This document shows, one piece after another, positions 57,679 to 64,000 of a stretch of DNA of 64,000 nucleotides. The stretch is from assembly GCF_011761265.1 (NCBI RefSeq), contig NZ_JAAOZB010000001.1:1054001-1118000 (forward strand), given 5' to 3'. This DNA is from Microbacterium halimionae (GTDB taxonomy: Bacteria > Actinomycetota > Actinomycetes > Actinomycetales > Microbacteriaceae). The notes below the pieces were generated by a model, which was not told where the DNA came from, ran no database searches, and saw only the letters and a program-made list of their open reading frames with translations. The position numbers and the translations under genes were made by a program. The stretch's first letter is position 1; every line of letters begins with the position of its first letter.

Positions 57679-59032
57679 CGTCCGGTGGCGCGGCGGAGGC
57701 AGACTGCTCCCTTGGAACCGAACTACCCTCTGGGTCGGGTTCGAACGCGACCCAGGGCGGCTTGTCGGTGTAACTTCGCCCGGTCGGTGACGTCCACTCC
57801 AAAACCCCGTCGCCCTTTTGCTTCACCGTCCACTTACTCGCATGTTTCAGACTGTGATGTCGCCGGCACAGATGCGCGAGGTTGTGCTGATGCGTCGGAC
57901 CGCCAAGCGCTGCATCCACCGTGTGATCAATGTCGCAGCGGTGGGTGGGCATGCGGCATCCCACGAACCGGCAGTGCTGATCTCGTGCCCGAAGCTGCCG
58001 TTTGAGTTGGTCGCTGGGTCGGTATCGATCAACCGCGACCACAGTTCCGGTGACGGGCCGAGTGAACACTCGATCCCACCCCGGCGCGGTACCCGCGAGC
58101 CGTCGTGCACTCTCGGGGTCAACCAAGCTGAGCCCCGACAGATCCGCTGGCGTCGACGACGTGCCCGCGAGCGTCGTGGCAGGCACCGTGACCTGCACGA
58201 TCGCTTTGATCGCGCCGAGCCCACCACAGTCGTCGCCCGCGAGCGGGTCGAGACTGGGCACCGACGTCAGCAGCACGTCCGAGAACAGGTCGGCGCGGAT
58301 CTGATCCGTCGTCCGCCGATCATCCACCGGCTCATCCTCAGTGCGAAGCTTCGTGCCGTAGTCCGATCGCCCGGCCCGGAAGTCCTTCAACGCCCGCGCT
58401 TGCTGCGTCAGCCGGTTGAAGATCCCATGGGCCTGCACCGACGGCAACACCGCATTGAGTGAACTCATCCCATCAGCGAGGTCGAACAGTCGCACCGTCC
58501 GCGTCGCGTTCGCGTCTTCGAAGCGTTCCTGCAGCGTCCGCGGCTGTGCTTTCTCCGCCAACGCTGCAGCAAACCCCCGCAACCTGCCCGGTGTCTCAGC
58601 CTCAGCGACCGCGACCACGTCCCGGTCGTACTGCGCCTTGGCTGCGGCATCCGTCAGGTTCACGCCCGCCCGCAAGATCTCTTGCACATGCCGTTCCGAG
58701 ATGTGACCCGCGTTCCACGACGTGAACATTTCCGGATACGACTCAGTCACTTCGATCGCATCATCGATACGTATTTGCGCCGTGCGATCCGACAGTCGCA
58801 GTGCGGCCCCAACTTCTGCCGCGACCGCCCGCATCGGAATCTCACGATCCCGGGAATCACGCGATGTCATCCGCCGCATTTGCGCAAGAGCGATCCGCCC
58901 CATGTTTGCAAGAACCGCAGCGCGTGCCGCCTGGATGTGCGCGATCTGTTGATCGAAAGAAATCAACGTCGCCACAGACTCAGACAGCTCGGAGGCTTCT
59001 GCTTCTTGTTGCTCGGTTTCGTTCTCTGACAT
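57662..59032 (-). CDS. DUF222/13E12-type HNH endonuclease, copy 2
   Basis: 456 residues. Same design as the copy at 43723: DUF222 region then HNH (CRFVGCRMPTHRCDIDHTVD and NLAHLCRRHHSLKH). From about residue 130 to the end of the HNH domain the two are almost identical; the first 60 residues and the last 25 differ. The start at 59032 is MSENETEQ; an ATG at 59068 is also in frame and gives MLNVGGTFDTWG, reading through the SOS-like element. The stop lies inside the 16-bp repeat array. Function unsettled for the family. Confidence 0.9.
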   Translation of the reverse strand: MSENETEQQEAEASELSESVATLISFDQQIAHIQAARAAVLANMGRIALAQMRRMTSRDSRDREIPMRAVAAEVGAALRLSDRTAQIRIDDAIEVTESYPEMFTSWNAGHISERHVQEILRAGVNLTDAAAKAQYDRDVVAVAEAETPGRLRGFAAALAEKAQPRTLQERFEDANATRTVRLFDLADGMSSLNAVLPSVQAHGIFNRLTQQARALKDFRAGRSDYGTKLRTEDEPVDDRRTTDQIRADLFSDVLLTSVPSLDPLAGDDCGGLGAIKAIVQVTVPATTLAGTSSTPADLSGLSLVDPESARRLAGTAPGWDRVFTRPVTGTVVAVDRYRPSDQLKRQLRARDQHCRFVGCRMPTHRCDIDHTVDAALGGPTHQHNLAHLCRRHHSLKHASKWTVKQKGDGVLEWTSPTGRSYTDKPPWVAFEPDPEGSSVPREQSASAAPPDASPPF

Positions 59033-59127
59033 GCCCCAAGTATCGAACGTACCTCCGACATTGAGCATCCCAAAACAGCCTAAAAAGCCCCGGTGTGGAT
59101 AACTTTCTCAAAAAACTTTTGGGGAGA
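59033..59127 (-). promoter_or_regulatory. Shared upstream element of HNH copy 2
   Basis: On the minus strand: TCTCCCCAAAAGTT (59114-59127), a perfect DnaA-box sequence TTATCCACA (59094-59102) and TCGGAGGTACGTTCGA (59043-59058), which fits 10 of 12 fixed positions of the mycobacterial LexA box. The same blocks in the same order precede HNH copy 1, while the bases between differ. Confidence 0.5.
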
Positions 59128-59144
59128 ACTGGATGGTTTCGCTC

Positions 59145-59174
59145 GCGCCATCAAGCGCCATCAAGCGCCATCAA
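59145..59174. repeat. Three tandem 10-bp repeats
   Basis: GCGCCATCAA repeated three times without mismatch, just past the stop of the KDPG-type aldolase gene. Confidence 0.8.
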
Positions 59175-59180
59175 GTACCG

Positions 59181-59816
59181 TTATGGAGTGGCTGACACCT
59201 GCTGCGAGACGGCGCGGGTGGTGAGATCGGTGATGGTGTTCCAGTCGCCCTGGGCGATTGCGGTGCGGGGCAACATCCATGAGCCACCGACTGCCGCAAC
59301 GCACGGCTCGGCGAGGTAGTCGCTCGCGGTATCAGTGCCGATACCGCCGGTCGGCACGAACGAGACGTCGCCGAAGGGAGCAGCAAGCGCGCGGACCGCA
59401 GCGATGCCGCCAGAAGATTCAGCGGGGAAGAACTTGAGGGTCGTGAATCCGAGTGCGATTGCGTTTTGCACCTCGGTGGCGGTGACAGCGCCGGGGATAA
59501 GGGGGATGCCGTGCTCTCGGGCGCGTTCGGCGACGGCCATTGATAGTCCGGGCGAAACAAGAAAGCGTGCGCCGACGGCCGCGGCGATATCTACGTGCTC
59601 TGGAGTGGTGACGGTGCCGGCGCCCACGAGCACTTCGCCCCGTTTGACCAGGGCCGCCATGACGTCAGCGGCGACGGGCGTCCGAAAGGTGACTTCGGCG
59701 ATCGGGAGGCCTCCGGCGGCAAGCGCAGAACCAATGCCGATACCCTCGCTGAGGGAGTTGGCGACAACGACCGGGACGATGCGGTGTGGGCGGAAAATTT
59801 CGACGACGTTGTTCAT
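59181..59816 (-). CDS. eda: KDPG/KHG-type aldolase
   Basis: 211 residues, normal length. Class I aldolase motifs are present: EVTFRTP (41-47), GAGTV, FLVSPG, IPGAVTATEV and the Schiff-base Lys128 in TLKFFPAE, then PTGGI. The reaction is cleavage of 2-keto-3-deoxy-6-phosphogluconate to pyruvate and glyceraldehyde 3-phosphate, or of a related 2-keto-3-deoxy acid. It is divergent from the FGGY kinase gene, and both face a shared AT-rich control region. No 6-phosphogluconate dehydratase is in the window, so the source of its substrate is open. Confidence 0.88.
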   Translation of the reverse strand: MNNVVEIFRPHRIVPVVVANSLSEGIGIGSALAAGGLPIAEVTFRTPVAADVMAALVKRGEVLVGAGTVTTPEHVDIAAAVGARFLVSPGLSMAVAERAREHGIPLIPGAVTATEVQNAIALGFTTLKFFPAESSGGIAAVRALAAPFGDVSFVPTGGIGTDTASDYLAEPCVAAVGGSWMLPRTAIAQGDWNTITDLTTRAVSQQVSATP

Positions 59817-59841
59817 TTTTGCTCCATCCGTGACACGATTG

Positions 59842-59857
59842 AATAAATCATATTATT
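59842..59857. promoter_or_regulatory. AT-rich dyad between eda and the FGGY kinase gene
   Basis: AATAAATCATATTATT is an imperfect palindrome in the 91-base divergent region, standing out from the GC-rich surroundings. A similar AATAAATACGATTTT occurs near 63026-63040 by the GntR gene, so both may be sites for that regulator. Confidence 0.35.
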
Positions 59858-59907
59858 GAGTGCGAGGCGAGCGATGCCTCGAAAGTCACAGATGACGGAC
59901 CTAGATC

Positions 59908-61344
59908 ATGATTATTCTCGCGTTGGAATCAAGTACCACTTCGGCCAAAACGCTGCTCTTCGACTCGGAAACGGGTGACACGAGCGTTCGCGATCGGCGC
60001 TTCGAAGTCTCGGGACCGGACGCATCGGTGCGAGACGCCGATGCCATCTATACGCAGCTCATGGCGCTCGGGCGTGAAGCCGCAGCGGGTGTGAAAGTCG
60101 ATCTCATTGTGCTCAGCGGCACATGGCACGGGCTCACCCTGGTCGATGAAGACCTGAGAACTGTCACGAAGGTGCGGGAGTGGCCCGACACCAGTGCGCA
60201 AGACCTGTGCGCGCGTGAGCGTGCCAACGAAGATTTCACCTGGTGGTTTTACGAACGCACCGGGTGCATGGTGAACGCGGTCTACCCTGCGTTCAAGTTG
60301 GCGTGGTTGCAGGAACAGGGGCTTTCGCTTGCTGGAAAGCTGGCGCTCGACCAACCCACGATCAACTTCGCGCGCCTCACCGGCGAAGCGGCAACAAACG
60401 CCTCGCTGGCGTCGGGCACGGGACTCCTCGGTGCTGAAAGCCTCGAGTGGGATGCCGAGATCGTCAACCACCTCGGCATTGGCACTGTGCGGCTGCCCGA
60501 ACTTCGTGAGTCGACCTATACGGCGCCGCTGACGCGCGACGCGGCGATCTTGCTCGGCCTCACGCCTGGAATTCCCGTGCTCACCCCGGGCCCCGATGGT
60601 GGCCTCAGCCAGGTGGGCGATCGCGCGACCGAGCCGGGCGACATGACTTTTTCGATGGGAACGAGTGGTGCGCTGCGGTTTGCGACGCGGCATCCGTCGT
60701 TTTCTCAAGCGATGAGTACATGGTCGTACCGTTCGCCGCTGGGCGCGCTGAGCGGCGCGGCAACGTCGGGGTGCGGCAACTGTGTGGATTGGGCGCGCGA
60801 GCGTCTGTTTGGTCTCACAACCGACTACTCCGAAATCGAACCGCTGCTGTCGGCCGACAAGACAGATCTGCCGGTGTTTTTGCCGTTTCTTTTCGGCGAG
60901 CGAAGCCCCGGTTGGCAAGACCAGCGTCGCGGTGGCTTTCTCGATCTGAAGCCCAATCACGGTCGCGCCGACATGTATCAGGGCGTGCTCGAGGGCATCG
61001 TCTTTTCGCTTTATCACTGCTTCAAAGAGCTCACGGCGCTCAACGGGATGCCTCGGCGCATTGTCTTGTCGGGTGGAGTGTTGTCGTCGCCGTTTTGGAC
61101 GCAGCTCGTCGCTGATGTGTTCGGCACCCAGATGGAAGTGTCGACACTGCAGCACAGCTCGGTGGTCGGGGCTGCCCGCATGGGGCTGCTCGCGAGTGGT
61201 CTGCCGAGTGCGCACCCCGCTTTTGACGGTGGCACGCCGAGGCTTGTGCAGCCGCGCACCGAGCGCAAGACGCACTACGACGGCGAGTTCGCGCGCTACC
61301 TCGAGCATTATTCGCAGACGCGACCCGAGGCGGTGAGCTCGTGA
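59908..61344 (+). CDS. FGGY-family sugar or sugar-acid kinase
   Basis: 478 residues. The two actin-like lobes of FGGY kinases are visible: LALESSTTSAKTLLFD at the start (phosphate-1 loop), GTWHGLTLVD with the Gly-Thr loop, VLTPGPDGGLSQVGD with the probable catalytic Asp, FSMGTSGALRF, and RRIVLSGGVLSSPFW in the adenosine site. The starting motif ESST replaces the more common DxGTT. Given the neighbours (KDPG-type aldolase, 2-hydroxyacid dehydrogenase, GntP permease), a gluconate-like acid is the most likely substrate. Its stop overlaps the next start as TGATG, so the two are coupled. Confidence 0.85.
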   Translation: MIILALESSTTSAKTLLFDSETGDTSVRDRRFEVSGPDASVRDADAIYTQLMALGREAAAGVKVDLIVLSGTWHGLTLVDEDLRTVTKVREWPDTSAQDLCARERANEDFTWWFYERTGCMVNAVYPAFKLAWLQEQGLSLAGKLALDQPTINFARLTGEAATNASLASGTGLLGAESLEWDAEIVNHLGIGTVRLPELRESTYTAPLTRDAAILLGLTPGIPVLTPGPDGGLSQVGDRATEPGDMTFSMGTSGALRFATRHPSFSQAMSTWSYRSPLGALSGAATSGCGNCVDWARERLFGLTTDYSEIEPLLSADKTDLPVFLPFLFGERSPGWQDQRRGGFLDLKPNHGRADMYQGVLEGIVFSLYHCFKELTALNGMPRRIVLSGGVLSSPFWTQLVADVFGTQMEVSTLQHSSVVGAARMGLLASGLPSAHPAFDGGTPRLVQPRTERKTHYDGEFARYLEHYSQTRPEAVSS

Positions 61345-62321
61345 TGGATACGCGCGCAATGAAGGTGCTCGTGACGCCGACGTCGCTCTGTCAAAATCCC
61401 GACGGCCCGGCGCTGCGGGCGCTTCGGGCCGAGGTGGGCGAGGTCGTGCTCAACCCCTTCCAGCGCCCGATGACTGAAGCAGAGCTCGCAGAACTTCTCC
61501 CCGGCGTCGACGGTGTCGTTGCGGGCCTCGATGCGTACAGCGAGACCGCGCTCGCCGCCGCCGACCAGCTCAAAGTGATCGCTCGCTACGGCGTGGGCGT
61601 CGACCGGGTAGATCTGGATGCCGCAGCAGCACGCGGCATCACAGTGACGCGCACGCCCGGGGCCAACTCCCTCTCGGTCGCTGAGCTTGCAATCGGGCTC
61701 ACCTTCGCTGTGGCTCGTGGCATCGCGTATGCCGATGCGGGAGTGAGAGCGGGGCAGTGGCCCCGTATCGATGGGCGTGAGCTCACCGGTGCTGTGTTTG
61801 GTGTGGTCGGCTTTGGCGCGATTGGGCGGCTTGTCGCCGAGCGCGCTCGCGGTGTCGGCATGACGCCGATCGCATACGATCCGTTTTTGCCCGATGAGGT
61901 CTTTGCCGCTGCCGGAGTTGAGCGGGTCGATGTCGATGAGCTGTGTCGGCGGTCGGATGTCGTGAGCCTGCACGTGCCGCTCACGCCCGAGACGCGTCAC
62001 CTGATCGATGATCGGCGGCTCCGGATGCTGCCGCCCGACGCCATTGTGATCAACACCGCTCGTGGGGGTCTGCTCGACGAAGGTGCCGCTCGCCACGCGC
62101 TCGATGACGGAACGCTCTTTGGCGTCGCTGTTGACGCGTACGAAACGGAGCCGCCGTCGGCGTCGCCGCTCGTGGGGCACCCTCGTGTCGTGTCGACCCC
62201 GCACAGTGGTGGGCACACGCGTGAAGCTGTGCAGCGGATGACCGAGCAGTCGATCGCTGATTTGCTGACGGTGCTGCGGGGCGACATCTCGCCGAACGCA
62301 GTTAGCGAGACACGCAACTAG
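61344..62321 (+). CDS. D-2-hydroxyacid dehydrogenase (phosphoglycerate dehydrogenase-like)
   Basis: 325 residues. The Rossmann loop is VVGFGAIGRLVAERARG; catalytic residues are the Arg in INTARGGLLDE, the Glu in AYETEPP and the His in TPHSGGHT. There is no C-terminal ACT domain, so it is not a full SerA. Within a sugar-acid cluster it could interconvert a 2-keto and 2-hydroxy acid using NAD(P). The start at 61344 overlaps the kinase stop; an ATG at 61359 is an alternative. The 3' end overlaps the convergent GntR gene by four bases. Confidence 0.85.
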   Translation: MDTRAMKVLVTPTSLCQNPDGPALRALRAEVGEVVLNPFQRPMTEAELAELLPGVDGVVAGLDAYSETALAAADQLKVIARYGVGVDRVDLDAAAARGITVTRTPGANSLSVAELAIGLTFAVARGIAYADAGVRAGQWPRIDGRELTGAVFGVVGFGAIGRLVAERARGVGMTPIAYDPFLPDEVFAAAGVERVDVDELCRRSDVVSLHVPLTPETRHLIDDRRLRMLPPDAIVINTARGGLLDEGAARHALDDGTLFGVAVDAYETEPPSASPLVGHPRVVSTPHSGGHTREAVQRMTEQSIADLLTVLRGDISPNAVSETRN

Positions 62322-63016
62322 TTGGACGAGCCTCGGACTTCGCCGAGGACGGCGTCGACGTAGCGACGGGTGTGGAGCTCCGCGGCTTCGGCGTCGCCGC
62401 GCGCAATCGCGGCAGCTGTGAGCATGTGGTTGTGCAGTGCTTCGTGTACCGGCACCGACGGGGTGAGGCCGACGCGTGAGCGCCCAGCGATGACTTCGGC
62501 GATGGGGCGCTTGACGGCGGCGAGCATGAGGTTGCCGCTCGCGTCGAGGATGAGGTCGTGAAAAGCGATGTCGGCGGCGAGGTATTCGTCGCTGTCGCCG
62601 AGGCCCTGTTCGCCGAGCTTTTCGAGGACGCCCGAGAGGCGCAGGATTTCGGAGCGCTGCAGGTCGGTGGCGCGGGTGGCGGCAAGACGCGCGGCGATCG
62701 GTTCGATGCCGGCACGCAGCTCGGTCACGACGACGAGCTGTTGCGCGCGGCGGGGGCCGGCGAGCTGCCACGCGATGAGGCGTGTGTCGAGAGCACTCCA
62801 CGAAGCTGCGGGTTGCACGGTGACTCCGACGCGGCGCCGGGAGGCGAGCATGCCCATGGCTTCGAGCACGCGGACGGCTTCGCGGATGACGGTGCGTGAA
62901 ACGCCGTAGTCAGCTTCGAGGCCCGCGGCAGTCAGTACCTGGCCCGCGGTGAGGTCGCCCGAAGCGATGCGGACGCCGAGGTCGTCGAGCACGTTGGTGT
63001 GCGAGGCTTTTGCCAA
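62318..63016 (-). CDS. GntR/FCD-family regulator of the sugar-acid cluster
   Basis: 232 residues from a TTG start with GGAG eight bases upstream. The N-terminal winged helix carries LEADYGVSRTVIREAVRVLEAMGML (about 33-57). The C-terminal FCD domain shows the metal or ligand pattern DIAFHDLILDASGN, and VHEALHNHMLTAAAIARGD with the usual His residues. Such proteins repress sugar-acid genes and respond to the acid or its metabolite. It lies between the catabolic genes and the divergent GntP permease and should control both. Confidence 0.87.
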   Translation of the reverse strand: MAKASHTNVLDDLGVRIASGDLTAGQVLTAAGLEADYGVSRTVIREAVRVLEAMGMLASRRRVGVTVQPAASWSALDTRLIAWQLAGPRRAQQLVVVTELRAGIEPIAARLAATRATDLQRSEILRLSGVLEKLGEQGLGDSDEYLAADIAFHDLILDASGNLMLAAVKRPIAEVIAGRSRVGLTPSVPVHEALHNHMLTAAAIARGDAEAAELHTRRYVDAVLGEVRGSSN

Positions 63017-63049
63017 GGCGACTCCAATAAATACGATTTTCTAATGGCA

Positions 63050-63074
63050 CAAATACGATCTTTGTGTAAAGATC
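63050..63074. promoter_or_regulatory. Operator-like dyads between the GntR gene and gntP
   Basis: GATCTTT and AAAGATC flank GTGT at 63057-63074, and the overlapping ACAAA/TTTGT flank TACGATC at 63050-63066. They lie between the divergent regulator and permease starts in an AT-richer stretch, as expected for a GntR site. Confidence 0.5.
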
Positions 63075-63174
63075 GGTTGTCTCCCCACTGTAGGCCGGGG
63101 AGACATACGCATAGTACGCGCGGACATCGCGGCGAAGCCGCCGGTGCCCTCGGCACATCAATGGAGATATACCG

Positions 63175-64000
63175 ATGGAAGATTGGTCTCAGACCCTAGG
63201 GACGGTTCCGCTTCTGCTCATTGCAGTAGGCGCGATTGCCCTCATCTTGTTGCTCATCATCGTCTTTAAGGTGCACGCCTTTTTGACGCTGATTATCGTC
63301 TCGCTGCTCACGGCTTTTGCCGCGCAGATCCCGGTCAGCGCTATCGCGTCGACTCTCACCGGGGGATTGGGAGGGACGCTCGGCACAGTCGCCCTGCTTG
63401 TCGCGCTCGGAGCGATGCTCGGGCGTTTGATTGAGCATTCCGGTGGTGCGAAAGCGCTCGCCGACAAGTTCGTCGACATTTTCGGCGAGAAGCGTGCGCC
63501 GTTTGCTCTCGGCATTGCGTCGCTGATTCTCGGGTTCCCGATGTTCTTCGACGCCGGGCTCGTCATGATGCTCCCGATCGTTTTCGCCGTGGCGCGTCGC
63601 GTTTCGAAGAACAACGTGCTGCTGTTCGGAATCCCCGCCGCTGCCGCCTTCTCGGTGATGCACGTCTTCTTGCCGCCGCACCCCGGCCCCGTCACCGCGA
63701 CGGAGCTCTACGGCGCAAACCTCGGCATCGTGCTGATCGTGGGTCTCATCATCGTCTTCCCGACGTGGTACCTCTCGGGTTACCTCTGGGGCAAGTTCGT
63801 TGCAAAGCGCATTCCGTTGCCAGTGCCGACCCTCTTCGGCGAGATCGACGACGACCAGCCCACCAACCCGCCGAAGCCCGGCACCATCGTTGCGCTGTTG
63901 TTGCTGCCGATGTTCCTCATCTTCATGAACACCGGGCTCACCACTCTGACGAGCATCGGCGCTGTGAACGGCGACGACCTCTGGGTGCAGGTGCTCGTGC
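63175..64000 (+). CDS. GntP-family gluconate:H+ symporter, C-terminus cut by window edge
   Basis: At least 275 residues with many membrane helices; the frame is open to the last base. GntP features are seen: GGLGGTLGTVALLVALGAMLG, LIEHSGGAKALAD, LILGFPMFFDAGLVMMLPIVFAVARR and VMHVFLPPHPGPVTA, all in the family order. The substrate is gluconate or a related hexonate or keto acid. GGAG lies about ten bases before the ATG at 63175. It is divergent from the GntR-type regulator. Confidence 0.9.
   Translation, partial: MEDWSQTLGTVPLLLIAVGAIALILLLIIVFKVHAFLTLIIVSLLTAFAAQIPVSAIASTLTGGLGGTLGTVALLVALGAMLGRLIEHSGGAKALADKFVDIFGEKRAPFALGIASLILGFPMFFDAGLVMMLPIVFAVARRVSKNNVLLFGIPAAAAFSVMHVFLPPHPGPVTATELYGANLGIVLIVGLIIVFPTWYLSGYLWGKFVAKRIPLPVPTLFGEIDDDQPTNPPKPGTIVALLLLPMFLIFMNTGLTTLTSIGAVNGDDLWVQVLV

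Noticed and set aside
59929-61359. Minus-strand frame of 476 codons opposite the FGGY kinase
   Set aside because: The kinase motifs are on the plus strand; the antisense frame is Arg/His rich without a domain.
1-64000. tRNA, rRNA, insertion sequences, prophage or toxin-antitoxin genes
   Set aside because: Reading both strands, I saw no transposase or integrase motifs, no phage structural genes and no cloverleaf with a TTCRANN arm; tRNAs cannot be fully excluded without a scan.

Overview
The window is high-GC DNA with actinobacterial signatures: GTG and TTG starts are common, GGATGCC is a frequent Asp-Ala codon pair, DUF222/HNH proteins are present, and wall-anchor signals are of the LAxTG type rather than LPxTG. 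Gene content and style fit the family Microbacteriaceae; this is an inference from style, not a search result. Genes are densely packed. Of 11 convergent gene pairs, 6 overlap at their 3' ends, and several tandem genes overlap by ATGA. I saw no rRNA, tRNA, CRISPR array, phage or transposase.

Layout. 1-6.4 kb: an edge-truncated membrane protein, a processive GT2 glycosyltransferase, an OmpR-type response regulator, a membrane-anchored GH6 glucanase, a VanZ-like protein and a double UspA protein; the GT2/GH6/regulator set looks like a beta-glucan (exopolysaccharide) module. 6.4-9.1 kb: a two-gene operon encoding a wall-anchored cohesin protein and a secreted amidase carrying a dockerin. 9.3-16 kb: adenine deaminase, two tandem histidine kinases (one with MASE1), a divergent single-domain response regulator, an SdhL-type shikimate dehydrogenase and a ZIP transporter. 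16-26 kb: flavin reductase, a LuxR-type ATPase regulator, MFS transporter, a third histidine kinase, a pyridoxamine-oxidase-like stress protein, a permuted CoA-transferase and several tiny membrane proteins.

26-43.6 kb is dominated by large secreted proteins ending in LAVTG plus a membrane helix and basic tail: an alpha/beta hydrolase with Calx-beta and Ig-like modules, a 2947-residue protein of tandem DUF11 repeats, and a metallophosphoesterase. A fifth LAxTG protein, with lamin-tail domains and a propeller, lies at 48.3-51.4 kb. An amidase gene at 30.6-31.9 kb is broken by an in-gene deletion.

43.7-59.0 kb is bracketed by two same-strand DUF222/HNH paralogues that share an upstream element. 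Between them are an FNT channel, an MFS transporter, a lysozyme-like protein, the lamin-tail protein, a TetR/SGNH-hydrolase pair, an arsenic-type cluster (arsR divergent from an ArsO-like monooxygenase and an ArsN-like acetyltransferase, with no pump or reductase) and a lipoprotein with a duplicated domain. 59.2-64 kb is a sugar-acid catabolic cluster: KDPG-type aldolase, FGGY kinase, 2-hydroxyacid dehydrogenase, GntR/FCD regulator and a GntP permease cut by the window edge.

The most notable item is the compact cohesin/dockerin pair, which predicts non-covalent docking of an amidase onto a wall-anchored receptor. Next are the arsR/arsO/arsN arrangement with matched 18-bp operator-like repeats, and the HNH paralogues with shared DnaA-box-like and SOS-box-like promoter elements.
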